The notes below the pieces were generated by a model. That model was given only the letters and a program-made list of their open reading frames with translations, did no database searches and had not been told where the DNA came from. Below, one piece after another: positions 1 through 11,689 of a stretch of DNA of 64,000 bases (the stretch's first letter is position 1; the number at the start of each line of letters is the position of its first letter). Both the position numbers and the translations under genes were made by a program. Source of the DNA: Archegozetes longisetosus (taxonomy: Eukaryota; Arthropoda; Arachnida; Sarcoptiformes; Trhypochthoniidae); NCBI GenBank assembly GCA_018873245.2, contig JAEMBT020000015.1, positions 141,072-205,071 of the forward strand, read 5' to 3'.

Positions 1-370
1 TTTATGTGACTGATTGAACTCATCAAATAGTTGCTCATTTCATTCATGTGAAAAAATCAATGAATGTGTGTATTTATCAAGTACTTCATCAAAGCAGACA
101 ATTATATTCTTCATACTCTATCCTTATGTGTAGGCTTGTTAATTGTTTTGAAATTTGATGCATTGTTAACACTTTCTGTTTAGTTATTGTGTTTTATTCT
201 TACTATGTCTCACTTGAATTGATTTGAGCTAAAGCTAGTTTTAACTAAAACAACCAAAATTGTGATGAACAATTGGGGGATATCTTTCTAATGATATGAT
301 GAATGTTCGTTGGGTTGTTCTACAACAATGAGTGATGAGTTTAAGAATATTTCTGTAATTCAAATATAAA
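1..370 (+). pseudogene. C-terminal relic of membrane-protein gene copy b (left-arm mirror)
   Basis: This stretch mirrors 26310-26678. It aligns with the last about 120 codons of the intact ORF at 17969-18991. Shared features are an asparagine-asparagine-tryptophan-glycine stretch (about 270), an NDM...V.W..L stretch (about 290-325), and a short Ser-Asp...Phe...Asn...Ser-Val tail that ends at an equivalent stop codon near 369. At least two frameshifts interrupt the reading frame. The rest of this copy lies beyond the left window edge, and its mirror continues at 26679-27320. Confidence 0.6.
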
Positions 371-2588
371 ATTGGAATTTAGCTAAAGAATGCTTTGATT
401 CTATTCTGATTTTATTGTCAAATGTATATTTTAAGAAATTTTTTGCAAATTGAGCTTTTGTTTATTTTTACTCAAATTAAAATTTATCAGAGAATAAGAT
501 TATTTACGATATGATAGTAAGATTTATTTTAATTGTGAGTTGACGCAAAATTATTTGAATTAAGTACAAAATCATTGAACTACAAAAACACATAAAGAAT
601 TATATTCAATATTCTATCATTTCATTTTGAATCTTGAAAAACATTTATAACTAGTTTGAAGTGTTAATAAAGAATTGTCTGATTCTATCAAGAATTATAC
701 ATTTCAAGTAATGAAGCTAATTTCATCAACAGTATTTTAAATGAAATATATTCGGCTTAAATTTCATTCATAGTGTTAGATTGTTGCTTAAATTCAATCA
801 CGAAGAGTGGTAGATTTTATGCTAAAGTACTCTTATCATTAATCATAAATTGCCTTGATTGACTATCACTCTATATTGGTGTATTATGAGCTATAGCCTT
901 TAAAAAGTCGTCTTTTCCATTAAAGTCAGACTATCACTAGTACTTTAAACGTTTGTTCGTCCCCACAGTGATGTTTAATATTTAAACCCAACCTGTCATT
1001 TTTGTTCCTAAACCTCACGCGATTCGATCCGTTACAGACACTGTCCCACAAATTACACCTAAGTGTTACTGATGTTTCAATCGTTCGCTATGAAACTGTC
1101 TGGCTGATTTCTAGATAAATAAGATAGCAAAGTTATATTTCAAAAGCTTTATTTTCGTTCACTGGTAGTTTAACTATAAATTTTAATGCTGAATTATATT
1201 CAATTTCTTTCGAGTAATTTTACAATAATTGTGCAGATTATTCCTGAAAATCAAACATTAGGAACGTGATTCATATAGAAGACTAATATGGAAGAATACA
1301 ATTGAATTGACTATTATTCTTCACAACAATCTACATTAATTTCAATAGATTAAGGACTAAATACGTCAAATTAGACTGAGTTATATTGAAAAATAATTGA
1401 TAAAAATCTCTATGTATGATTCTACATGAGGCTATGAATATTTTCAATATCGCTTGTAGTAATGCAAATTATCTTACAATAACTGACAATGCGTTTGTTG
1501 TCTGTATTGATTATTGACGATTCTTAATGATAAATAGTTCGAAATCAGGTTCTTAATCGTTCACATTATTATTCATAACTTTTCCTCAACGTGAATAAAG
1601 CAATAACGGTTGAAAATACATTTTCAGATGGTTTTCATGTGAACGCCTGATATTCGACAGTATTAATATCAATTCCCTGAACTTTTAAGCCTCTGACAAA
1701 TGAATCTAGATATCAAATTTTACTTTTGAAAGAAAGCCTTTAACACACAAAAAGTTACTTTCACATACATATAACGAATTGATTTTGATAATGAACGTTT
1801 ATTCACTAAGTTCATTCGAGATGACGAGATGAATAAATGTCCAAGTAAATCATTTTAAGTAAACCAGGATGTGTATAAAAATTGACTTGAGAATAATCAA
1901 TATTGTTAACGGAAACTTAATAGCCACTCATCAAACAAATTTTGTGTATTCTTTCAAATTTGAGTACCTATATAAAACTAGTTAAATAGGTCTTTCATCT
2001 ACAATCATTTTTCACAGTATACTTGAGTTTTAATGTTCAAGGGTTTGAAGAACACGTCGTTATACAGTTAAGCCATTTGAATGAGAATGCTTAAACCTTT
2101 ATTAACTGTGTAGAATATAGCTTATGGCGGATTCCTGGCAATTCTGAAGACAAAATCTTTTCTCTTTAATAATGAATATGTTTATGTCGAAATTTAATTG
2201 TGAGTAAACAAGTAAAGGGAGAAATGCACTGTGATTACTTTTACCGAAACTCAGATTTCACTTTAAGGGTCTACAAGTTTGAAAAATCTATGACAACGCG
2301 CTCAGCCCGTGCTACTCCACTTCTGATCAACACTCCCGAATCTGTCCAATTGTAAATCATATTTTTGTCGCTGTCAGAAGCTATCATAGAGTCGTTGAAT
2401 ATGAGATGCAAAATGCTTTGTCATTTACAGACAAGTATTTCCAAGTGAGTTATTTTTATCAATCTGGAAAAATATTAATAACTAGTTTGAAAAGTGTTAG
2501 TCAACTTCTGTCTCAATTTGTTCATCACTTTATAAATCGATGTGTTTGCTACACTTATATCTTTTGGTGAAAGTAGCCCGAAATCATT
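371..2588. other. Non-coding array spacer, left arm
   Basis: No gene is supported here. The stretch contains a conserved block at about 900-1060 (around a gtttgttcgt core) that recurs at 5940-6080 and 6490-6670, mirrored at 20.02-20.19, 20.60-20.74 and 25.62-25.79 kb and more diverged at 30.64-30.83 kb. Another block at about 1680-2000 recurs at 7080-7400, 27.55-27.85 and 29.9-30.2 kb. These repeated blocks show that the array units share flanking sequence as well as coding exons. Confidence 0.6.
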
Positions 2589-2912
2589 TCAGATACTTTG
2601 AGATATGATGCCTGAGTTATTTGAGTAACACCAACTATTGATCGATTGGTAAACTCCAGATTCGTAAATTGACAGAATATTGAATTCATACGTCATAAGA
2701 ATAATCTCCAAAATCATATCGGGAATTTCACTAGATGGCAGCAAAGATACAACCATTGCAGATGATAATATCCAAAAGCTGTACAAATAAGTTATCTTGT
2801 AACTGATGACCGTTTCTAGTGGCAACAGTTCTTTGTACCAAATCATTTTCGAGTCTAACTTGCTTTGATTAGAGCTATGAGAATCTACTCTTAAGATCAC
2901 ACTATTTTTCAT
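2589..2912 (-). CDS. 107-aa ORF, unrecognised, exon-like (left-arm copy)
   Basis: An ATG-started ORF on the strand opposite to the 300-aa membrane-protein ORF. I do not recognise the family. A hydrophobic stretch lies at about residues 40-60 (SFWILSSAMVVSLL) and a second weaker one at about 65-75. The frame is partly conserved in relics: near 32320 on the plus strand the first about 20 codons align (KDNVIL...LDS against KNSVIL...VDS), and at 63.5-63.75 kb on the minus strand an ILPSEVVIS stretch matches LLPLETVIS. That argues for a former protein-coding exon and against a chance ORF. A tttcag motif lies just upstream of the ATG and could be a splice acceptor. No expression evidence can be seen. 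Confidence 0.4.
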   Translation of the reverse strand: MKNSVILRVDSHSSNQSKLDSKMIWYKELLPLETVISYKITYLYSFWILSSAMVVSLLPSSEIPDMILEIILMTYEFNILSIYESGVYQSINSWCYSNNSGIISQSI

Positions 2913-4896
2913 GATGTGAACTGAAATTTACGAATCATTTATAAGTCTAAATCTAGCTTCAAATTAGCCAACCATAATTGTGTTAACTAATTATATAGTT
3001 ATATATTAGTTAATATATAGGATATTCTGTATAAAGACTGCTTTCTCTTTCATAATCAATTTCGCGATTTACAGTCATTAAAATAGTTGAAGAGTATGAA
3101 AATTGCTCGTGATAATCCAATTTCTAATTTGTGTTATTCCATATGAAATTAGATGAATACTTCAATTCTTTCAAAGCTTCCATTAGTATAACAACGACTA
3201 TGATTCTGATCATTGTAATTCAAAACCAGAGAATGCGAAAGCCACTCAACAAACGGTCAATTTAAATATGAAAGCATTAAACAAAGATTATTCGACATTC
3301 GCCTGTAATTCCTGCATGATCTGAACTAAATAACTTTTAATACCTGTTTAGTCAACATGAATTTACATTTGATGTTAAGACTTTCCAAGAAATTGATTAT
3401 ATTTCACATGAAAGTTGTCAATATTTGCCTTGCACAATGCTTGTAAAGCAGTAATGACTTAAAATAGACAATCAAGTGATAGAATTACTTCCATTTAGCA
3501 TTGGGGTTACCACTAATGGGTTCCAATCCATTAATGTTGAGACAACCCATACTTTCACAGAACTTGCAATTTTCTTGATAAACTATATGTTCTTTTCTAG
3601 AACACATGTCTTAAAACTTTGGTAGCATAGTCCGACCAGATCACAATTTCTTGTTTAATAGGTAACTTAATATGCTTTTAGTTGGAAATTTAAACCTATT
3701 TTTATCTATACTCAAGTGTTATCTTTGGAAATATAGTAATCTAATCTTACTGAATACGACGTTGACGTTGATAGATAGATATTTAGCTTAAGAATTTGCC
3801 AAAATTATAAAGCAGATGGCTCCTATAATCAGACTGCTCAATTAATTAATATGACATTATATCCAACGCATTCTCACCAACTCGTATAAAATAATTGAAG
3901 AACCTTTCCATTTGTCTCGTTAAATTTCTTCGCTTAATTGAAAAGATTCAAGTTCACGATACAAATTCTTATTTTCTGTGTTAGAAAATAGTTTTACGCA
4001 TAATATATTTAGTTTCTTGAAGTGTTCGAAATCTAATATAATATCCTGTTCAAAGCCCAACTTTTAAATGAAACATCTCAGATTTTAAGATTGATTTTAT
4101 TGCTGAAGCATCAAATATATCATGTGAAATGTCTATATTGATTGAAATATTCGCTTGTTAGTGCTTGAATTTCAGTATTGATAATTTTATCATCTATTAC
4201 ATGTTTATCACATGTAAAGAATTTACATTTTCAAAGCAAAGTAAAAGCTCCGCAAATTTTCAACATTCAAATTAGCTTTTACTCGAAGATTTTAAGAACT
4301 CATTCTATCATAATCACACTGTCTTTTATGACATGGATTAAAGTTTGAACTTGAACTTTGTTGAATAATTCATATGTACGATGTTTGCTTCAAGTTAGTC
4401 TATCATATCTTTATATATGTAATTTAGTATATGAAATATTCTGCATAATCGGCTTGCTTTATCATTCATACTCAATATTGCGATTTGTACTCATTGCAAG
4501 AGTATGAAAATTACCCAAAGCGATTGAACTTTTAATATTTGTCATTCTATATGAAATTAGATGAATGCTTCAGTTCTGTCATAGCTTTCTATTAGCACAA
4601 TGTAAACTCTGATCATTTTAATACTAAACCTGAGAACGCAAAAGCAACTCGACAAATGATCAATTTTAAGATGAAAGCATTAAACAAACATTATTCGATT
4701 CCTTTAACTCGTGCATAGCGTGAACTATCAATATCTGTTTTGATTAAAACAAATTAATTTAACACTTCCTAAGTTATTGAGCATAAGATTTGCCTTACAC
4801 AATTGTTGAAGACTAGAAATGCCTCAAAATACATAAACAAGTGGTAGATGTTTCATTTTATGTCATAGTTTTATTTCTTACATTGTCCTAATATAA
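2913..4896. other. Array spacer with an internal duplicated block, left arm
   Basis: No intact gene. The block 2880-3300 is repeated in diverged form at about 4290-4700, including a decayed copy of the start of the 107-aa ORF near 4310-4330, read on the minus strand. This suggests a tandem duplication of roughly 1.4 kb. The mirror lies at 21781-23764. Confidence 0.5.
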
Positions 4897-5283
4897 ATGC
4901 ACAAATCCATAACAAGCGACTTTATGCAAAAGACTAAACCGATTGAATCTATTACTCTATCTTCGAACTTAGATATAAGGAAACTCAAGGTTTTTCTCAT
5001 TTACTTTGATCGAATAAAAGGTTATATAACGAAATCAATCGGCATAAAAGACCATTTGCAGGCTTTGCTCATGTCATTCAGTATATCGAGCATTACTTTT
5101 ATTACTTTTGCATTCTTCAAACAAAACTATATTTCACAGTTACAGACTAACAAAATCAGTACTTATTTTAGATTAGTTGACAACCGCACTTCAACAGCTG
5201 TTTTGAGTCTGAAAGCGACTCAAAGCGTCAAATTAAACGCCGATCTGATTAAGCAAATATCTAAGATAAATACTGAGGCTTAA
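4897..5283 (+). CDS. 128-aa ORF, single-pass membrane-like, receptor-array exon (left arm)
   Basis: An ATG-started ORF, identical in the mirror arm. One clear hydrophobic segment lies at about residues 54-76 and runs into a KQNY motif; the rest is polar. I do not recognise a family by sequence. A decayed copy at 31.48-31.79 kb (minus strand) keeps the same frame over KDH..AL, SITFITF and FKQNY. Conservation of codons despite decay indicates that this was coding sequence. It has the same orientation as, and lies 2.4 kb upstream of, the 300-aa membrane ORF, so it could be an upstream exon of that gene or a separate small gene. Chemoreceptor affiliation is inference only. Confidence 0.5.
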   Translation: MHKSITSDFMQKTKPIESITLSSNLDIRKLKVFLIYFDRIKGYITKSIGIKDHLQALLMSFSISSITFITFAFFKQNYISQLQTNKISTYFRLVDNRTSTAVLSLKATQSVKLNADLIKQISKINTEA

Positions 5284-7684
5284 ATTTCAATTTTGGAATT
5301 TTGAAAAATTTGATCTTACTCTATATTTTGAGGTTGAATGCCTACAAGATCGTTTGAATAGATCAAGATAATTATTTTGAAAGTCAATTTGTAACTAAAA
5401 ATGATAAATTCAGAAATGTAAGATGATTACTTTTCCGAGAATATCAACATCACAATAAGGACCTGCAAGATAGAAACACCCGCGACTCAGCCCGTCCAGC
5501 CTGTTCTCGATTTCTGATCATAAAGTCTGAAGCCACACAACTTGTAAATGATAATTTTCTAAGATTAATCACCAATTTGTTGAGTAAGTGATGCAACTTT
5601 TATCGTTCGTATAATCAATTGTTTTAAATGCACTACCATTTTCATTTTTAATCTGGAAAACATTGAAAACTAGTTCAAAGTGTTAGTATATGAGAATTTT
5701 CTATGATTATCAAGAATTATTCTGATTTCAAATAACGAAGCATAATTTCATCAACAGTTATCTTAAACGGAATATATTTCCGCTTAAATTTCATTCATGG
5801 CGTTAGATTGTTACTAAAAATGAATCATAGAGAATGGTTAATTTTATGCTAAAGTACATTTATCATTAATGATAAATTACCTTGATCATAAGTATCACTC
5901 TATATATTGGACTATTATAAGCGATAGCCTTTAAAATGGAATAAAAGCACATCTTTCCATTAGAGTCAAACTAGTACTAGCCCTTTGAGCGTTTGTTCGT
6001 TCCGACAGCGATGTTCAATATTTGAGCCCAACCCGTCATTTTTTCTAAACCTGACTCAATTCGACACGTTACAGATACTGTTCCAAAAATAAATCTTGTA
6101 ATTACTCTTCATAAACGTGCCAGAATTCACAATCGTGTAGACGGTACTTTTTCAAGAATTAAAGGCTCTAATGCAATTATTGAATATAAGATACAAAATT
6201 CTTTTGTCATTCACGAACCATTATTTTTAAAAGCACTATCATTCTCATGTCCGGTCTTGAAAAACATTGATATCTATTTTAAATGGTGGTAATAAATGAA
6301 TATTTTTGGCATTTTATCAAGGATTATACTGACTTCAAATACCCAAGCATAGTTTCATCAACCGTCATATTAAATGGAACATTCTCTCTTAAATTTCATA
6401 CAAAGTATATGATTCTTGTTAAAAGAAATTTCTCTAGTAATGAATTATCTTGATTATAAACATTACTCTATATATTGTCGTATTATGTACTCTAGCCTTA
6501 AAATGGAATAAAAGGTCATCTTTATACTGAAGCCAGACCAAAACTAGGCCTTTGACTGTTTGTTCGTTCCGGTAGCGAAGTTCAATGCTCCAGTCCAACT
6601 CGTCATTTTTGTTCCCAAAACCAATCCAACTTGTTCGTTATAAACACAGTTTACTATTCTAAAAATAACTCCTATAATTGCACTAGGTTTAAAACGTATT
6701 AAGTTTTCTCTATGAAACTGCTTGATTTGCAGTTAAATGAGATAGCAAATATATATTCTAACTCTATTTTCTCACTAACGAACTAACTTTCGAATTTTTA
6801 ATATTAACATATATTTTATCATTTTGGTGATTTAACAAAACATTGATCAATCAGATTATTTCTCAAGACTTAACACTAACACTACGAGTGATCCGTCCAT
6901 AACACTCCTTGTTTTCTGAATTTTCTACTAGCGTTTCTTAATGATAAATGTTTCGAAATCACCGTCTTAATTGATCATATTATTCATGTTTTATCAATAT
7001 GAATGTGGCCAAAATGGTTTTGAAATACGTTTCTATTGGTTTTCTAGTGAACGCCCTATATCTAATCGTGTTGATATCAATTTCCTAAGCTTTTAAGGCT
7101 CTGATAAATAAATCTAGATATCAAATTTTACTTTCAAAAGAAACCTTTTAACACACTAAAGGATACTTCCATATGCATATAACTCGAATTGAGTTTTTAT
7201 AACAAACTTGCTCGTTGAGGTCGTTGAAGATGAAGTGAAAAATGCAAAACATGAATACCACTATATATGTACCAGAATTGGTGTATAAAAATAATTGACT
7301 TGAAAATAATCAACATCGTTAACGGAAACTTGATAACTACACACCAAACAGGTTCTGCGCAGTCTTTTGAATTTAAATACCTATAAAAGACTAGTTAGAT
7401 TTTTCATTTATATCCCATTTTTCACAATGATTGATGTTTCAAGAGTTTAAAAAGCATGTTACTTTACATCTGAGCGATTTGAGTGAAAATGTTTAAATCA
7501 TTATTGATAATGTAGGTTTGCCCTATGGCGAATTCTTAAAGTTCTTCAAGGGCAAACTTTTCTCTTTCTTGCATTGCATATATTTGTGCTGAAATTTATT
7601 TTTAGATAAATGGATACGAATTCTGATAGAGCTCAGACTAAGTATATCAAACTTTTTAAACTTTTAAATTACCATAGTTTTTAA
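5284..7684. other. Array spacer between the 128-aa and membrane ORFs, left arm
   Basis: No gene is supported. It contains two tandem diverged copies of a block (about 5700-6110 and 6290-6670) that is also present at 700-1060. Each copy includes a conserved stretch around a gtttgttcgt core. Near 7320-7330 a cgttaacggaaacttgat sequence repeats the one near 1906. If the 128-aa ORF and the 300-aa ORF are exons of one gene, this would be the intron. The segment ends in ttttaattgaattccag, which resembles a 3-prime splice site, immediately before the membrane ORF. Confidence 0.45.
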
Positions 7685-8587
7685 TTGAATTCCAGATTTG
7701 AAATCTACCTGAGTGACTCTGTGATCATGTTAAACAACTTGTTACTAATATATGGCCTAAAAAACTTTGATAAACGAATAGTTAATTGGATTTTCTCAAT
7801 GTTAACTTTACTGCCCATATGTTTTATGATAATAAAATTCACACTAATTATTAGAATCGAAGACGCTATTAGTTTAACTCTAATTAAAGTTCTGCTTTGC
7901 TTTACTGCGATATTAAGTTTCATGTCTTATATGTATATCAGGATGAAATTTCCGATGATATCAAGCTTGAGAATAAAACTCGACAGTTATACCAATTATT
8001 TATTCAGAACCAAGTCCTATGAATATTCAACATCATGTTCAACAATACTAGCGGTAATTGTTATGATAAGTGTAACAGTTTTTACATTTCTGTTTCTTGA
8101 TTATTACTATCATGTGAAGAAAGTATTCGAAGGACCGATCGAACACCTGAAGTATAAAAAGATTTTACAAACCAATGACTTAAGTCTGATATTCAACTGT
8201 ACCTTTAATTTTGGCTGGAAAATAACTCTACAGTTAATTCATTATGACATTTATAGAAAATATTTATCGATATTAAAATTGTTTAATAAACAACTTAAGA
8301 GACGAGTAGGAATGCCAACTGTTAATGTTATCGATTCAACTCATCGAACAGTTCTCGATTTCATCCATATTAAGAATAATATCAATAAAAATGTGTATTA
8401 TATTAAGTATTTCATTAAAATAGATATAATTACATTCTTCATACTCTATCTATCCTTATGTATAGATTCATTAATTATCTTAAATTTTTACTCATTACTA
8501 ATACTTTTCTGTTTAATTTTTTATTTTATTCTTATCATGTTTTTCTTCAATCGATTTCGGCTCAAGTTAAGTTTAATGAAAACTTAA
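7685..8587 (+). CDS. Multi-pass membrane protein, chemoreceptor-like, left-arm copy (300 aa, C-terminally shifted)
   Basis: The ORF opens at a TTG directly after an in-frame TAA. A likely 3-prime splice site (ttccag, about 7690) suggests that it is an internal or last exon, so the true start is unknown. Hydrophobic segments lie at about residues 36-57, 63-85, 118-140, 245-262 and 263-285. Motifs shared with the broken paralogues are LRIKLDSY (95-102), YEYST (112-116) and HVKKVFE (143-149). Compared with the mirror copy, this arm has 6 instead of 7 T in a run at 8517-8522, so it ends at 8587. A tail homologous to the mirror protein continues in another frame to 8706. The multi-pass topology and tandem-array setting fit an arthropod gustatory or odorant-type receptor, but no diagnostic motif (such as the TY...QF of insect gustatory receptors) was found. 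The family call is inference. Confidence 0.5.
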   Translation: MNSRFEIYLSDSVIMLNNLLLIYGLKNFDKRIVNWIFSMLTLLPICFMIIKFTLIIRIEDAISLTLIKVLLCFTAILSFMSYMYIRMKFPMISSLRIKLDSYTNYLFRTKSYEYSTSCSTILAVIVMISVTVFTFLFLDYYYHVKKVFEGPIEHLKYKKILQTNDLSLIFNCTFNFGWKITLQLIHYDIYRKYLSILKLFNKQLKRRVGMPTVNVIDSTHRTVLDFIHIKNNINKNVYYIKYFIKIDIITFFILYLSLCIDSLIILNFYSLLILFCLIFYFILIMFFFNRFRLKLSLMKT

Positions 8588-8706
8588 CCAAAACTCTGAT
8601 CAACAATTGGGGCGATATTATTACTAATGATATGACAAAAGTCCATTGGATTATTCTAAAAAGAACGAGTGATCACTTTGAAAATGTTTCTGTAGTTCAT
8701 GTATAA

Positions 8707-9240
8707 AACTGGAATACTAGTTGAAGAATACTTTGATTCTATTATGTTCAATGTATATTTTCAGAAATATTTTGCAAACTATAAAAGGATTTTTCTGTAT
8801 TCCTATTCATTGTTCATATAAAAACGTCAAAAATAAAAGTATTTACAACATAAGTATTAGACTTGCTTTAAACATGAATTTACACTAATCTATTTTGATT
8901 TAAATACAAAATCATATTGAATCACAATTCGTGCTAAAAATCATTCTTTAGGTACAAGTTAAAAGTGCTGAGGCTTACCTAATTTTATCTGCCTTATGTT
9001 CGATAAGTGAACTGGACACAGATTTTACGCAAACTGCGAACTTTGTTTATAAAATGAAAAATTATACAAAGTTTATAATGTTTGAGTTGAATGTAAAGTT
9101 GAAACTACTTTGATAGCTCACTTTTGTCCGAGTTTGGCAAGTTGACTGTTGGAATTTCTTTACTTTTTTATATGGTGCGCCAGTTACTTATGAAATGTTT
9201 CTAGAAATAGCTATTGTTGGTCACTAAATGACTAATAAAT
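8707..9240. other. 3-prime flank of the membrane ORF, no gene seen
   Basis: A+T-rich sequence between the end of the membrane ORF tail (8706) and the mariner-like relic. No ORF or repeat beyond the palindrome was recognised. The first about 200 bases align loosely with 370-560, the same flank of copy b. Confidence 0.4.
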
Positions 9241-10146
9241 AAGGCGCATTTAATATCTAGGATTACATTTTTGTATTGTTCGGCGCTTTCACGAGGCAGC
9301 TATTTCAATGTTGAAACTTTTGCAATTTGTCTTAGACATTATTTTCGAGTTCTAAACTTATTTCATTAATGTTTTCATTATTTTACTCATGAGTCGAAAG
9401 GAAAATGAGGCTTATGCCAAAAAATTGTGCAATTCTATAAAATCAATGAAGGATTGGGTAATCGCGTAGTAAAAAGATCATTTGTTGGTATTTTATGGCC
9501 GAAGGCACTCACAGGCAATACTAACAATTATAAACCGTTTTAATGGAAGAGGAAATATTGAATATTTGATAGTGGCAGAAAACCAATTGATCGAGCTATT
9601 GATCAGTCTGGAAATGTGAGCGAACTTCACATTTCTGAGCAAACTATTACTGGTGATACGCATCTAAATGAGTGTTTGATTAAAAGATCATTTATTCACA
9701 AACACCACAATTTCAATGATATTCTGTTTTGACCAGATTTAGCGACAGTGCCTTGTCATCGAGGTGTACAGTCGTGGCCTCATTCGCAAAAAATGATTTT
9801 GTTGAAATTTAGTTATCGCCCAATGTGCCACAGGTGTGGCTTATTGAGCGATATTGGGTCTAATGTTTGAAAGAATATGTCAAACGAAAAGTTCAACCAA
9901 AAAAATTGGTCGGTTTCAAGCTTATATGGCAAATTTTCTGTTAGTCAAAAATTTGCACAAACTATAATGAATACTTAAAGGTTAAAATCGCGCGCGATAG
10001 GCTACGCAGATGTCTTTGCCCCATTCAATTTGACAAAATAATTTTTAATATCTGTATAATATGACTAACTTTCTGCATTGATATCTTAACTACTTTGAAT
10101 TTTATATAATAAATCTAAATATAACCCTAGATATTAGATGTGCCTT
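9241..10146 (+). mobile_element. Decayed Tc1/mariner-superfamily transposon (left arm)
   Basis: Terminal inverted repeats of about 30 bp are visible: aaggcgcatttaatatctag at 9241 and its imperfect inverse ctagatattagatgtgcctt ending at 10146. Inside, plus-strand fragments keep Tc1/mariner signatures in broken frames: a PDLA...HRGVQSW stretch near 9735-9785 (second catalytic Asp region) and PNVPQ...LIERYW near 9820-9860 (third acidic residue region, usually PPN.PQ.RPIE.FW). There are several stops and frameshifts, so it is not active. At about 0.9 kb it is shorter than a full 1.3-1.6 kb element, so sequence has been lost, probably at the N-terminal DNA-binding end. Confidence 0.75.
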
Positions 10147-10384
10147 AATTCAGAACATATTGGCGGTGTTTTCATAGATTTAAATTTCTATTTCTAGAAA
10201 GTCCCGCTAAAATTTAGCCTAACAAGTCACAAGTATTCGTAATCTATAACTGAAGTTATAGGACAAAGAAAGAGAAAGTTGAAATATAACTATTCCGTGA
10301 GATCAAAATCAAGGATTTGCTTCTGGCCTGTCCGCTGTTTGAAGAAATAAGGTTAAAACATAAATTTATGAAGTTGACAAAGCC

Positions 10385-11501
10385 AATATTAAACTCAGTT
10401 TATGCTGTTTCGTTGCTAATAAAAAGGGGAATTGAGCGTATACATATTAGCGTAATATAAAATATTGGTTTTAGTTAACTAACTCAGCATAATCTAACAT
10501 TGTAACAGGCCACTACTATTTAGTTAGGTCGCTCGCTCACTTAACGAAACAAATCTCTACAAATAATCTATTTTCATTATTTGACCTTGAATGACCTTGA
10601 AAACGGTTTTTGCAATTATATCTCCATAAATTAAATTTAAAGCTTAATGAATTTGATAAAGGTGCAAAACCCGTTTTCAAGGTCATTCAAGGTCAAATAA
10701 TGAAAATAGATTGTAGAGTTTCGTTAACGAGCGGTACCTGTTACAATGTTAGATTATGCTGAGTTAGTTAACTAAAACCAATATTTTATATTACGCTAAT
10801 ATATGTTAGTCGCTATTGTTCAGAAGCTTTACGTCATCTTTTCTTGATTGGTCTGGAATTTCATGTTTATTCCGATTAGATCAAGTTCAGATTTCGCTGT
10901 TTTCCCTGCTCAGAAAATGTACCTTCTCTAGGGAACACATTTTTGGAACATTTGTAGATTACAGGCTAGTTTTGCTTGAATATATCATGAGTGCTTTTAC
11001 CTATAATGATGTACATAGTACAGTTGAAATCGTCTCGTCAAGTTGAATCGAAAGATGCTGAGACCATTTGTCTATGTCTACAGATAGCCGAGTTTTGTTA
11101 TTTGACCTTGATGATCTCGGGATTGGTATCAACTTTCACACTTCGGGACGAGTTCAACAATATATGTATTATTTGAGTAAAATAGCTTTAGATTATTCCC
11201 AAGTTTGTCATCCTTGTGCCGTGGCTTAGTTGCTGTAGTCCTTCTCGTTAAGCGCTCCTAACAAGTTCCCCCAAATCCTAAATCAGAGTACAAACAGCTT
11301 TTTCTGCGGCCATACAACAGTTGGATGCTATTTACGAGGGTACGCATCGCTGATAACATAACAATAGAAGCTCCCGCTCCGAACCAAAGCATCACTCACG
11401 CAACAGTTCTTGGCTCGTGAGCCTGAGTTAAGAGTCACTCTAAGCGTCGCTCAATTCCCCTTTTTATTAGCAACGACACAACATAAACTGAGTTTAATAT
11501 T
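10385..11501. mobile_element. 1.1-kb element with 54-bp terminal inverted repeats (left arm)
   Basis: The sequence aatattaaactcagtttatg... at 10385-10438 is repeated inverted at 11448-11501, with a few mismatches. Between them is a nested small foldback element (10443-10805) and about 640 bp of other sequence. That remainder contains overlapping short ORFs of 76 and 61 aa with no recognisable similarity, probably chance. The right terminal repeat abuts the end of the central foldback transposon (11502). There is no transposase, so it is probably a non-autonomous element, or else terminal sequence of the foldback family. Confidence 0.55.
10443..10805. mobile_element. Small foldback/MITE-like element with AGGTCA direct repeats (left arm)
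   Basis: An inverted repeat of about 360 bp. The outer end is tattagcgtaatataaaata and its inverse. The inner part of each arm carries a caaggtcattcaaggtcaaa motif and its inverse at about 10578-10602 and 10678-10699. The inner right arm (about 10700-10740) lacks about 25 bp present in the left. It lies inside the 54-bp-TIR element. A related inverted-repeat element lies at 53838-54620. Confidence 0.65.
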
Positions 11502-11689
11502 TATGGTGGCCCAAATCCTCCATCACTTTCCACTTTTCATTTTCACTTTGCAAATCCTTTTGTACTGATAACATACGATATGATTCTAATATATTGAATC
11601 GTTACAGCTATAAAGCGAGTGCACCCCAATTCTTTAACACACAATTAATAACAGAATGTAAGTGATGACTATTTCAAACTCAATTGACC

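Noticed and set aside
10816..11176. 76-aa and 61-aa ORFs (mirrored at 15483-15843)
   Set aside because: Overlapping frames in a non-autonomous element; one opens at a non-ATG codon; no recognisable domain. Their identity in both arms is explained by the palindrome.
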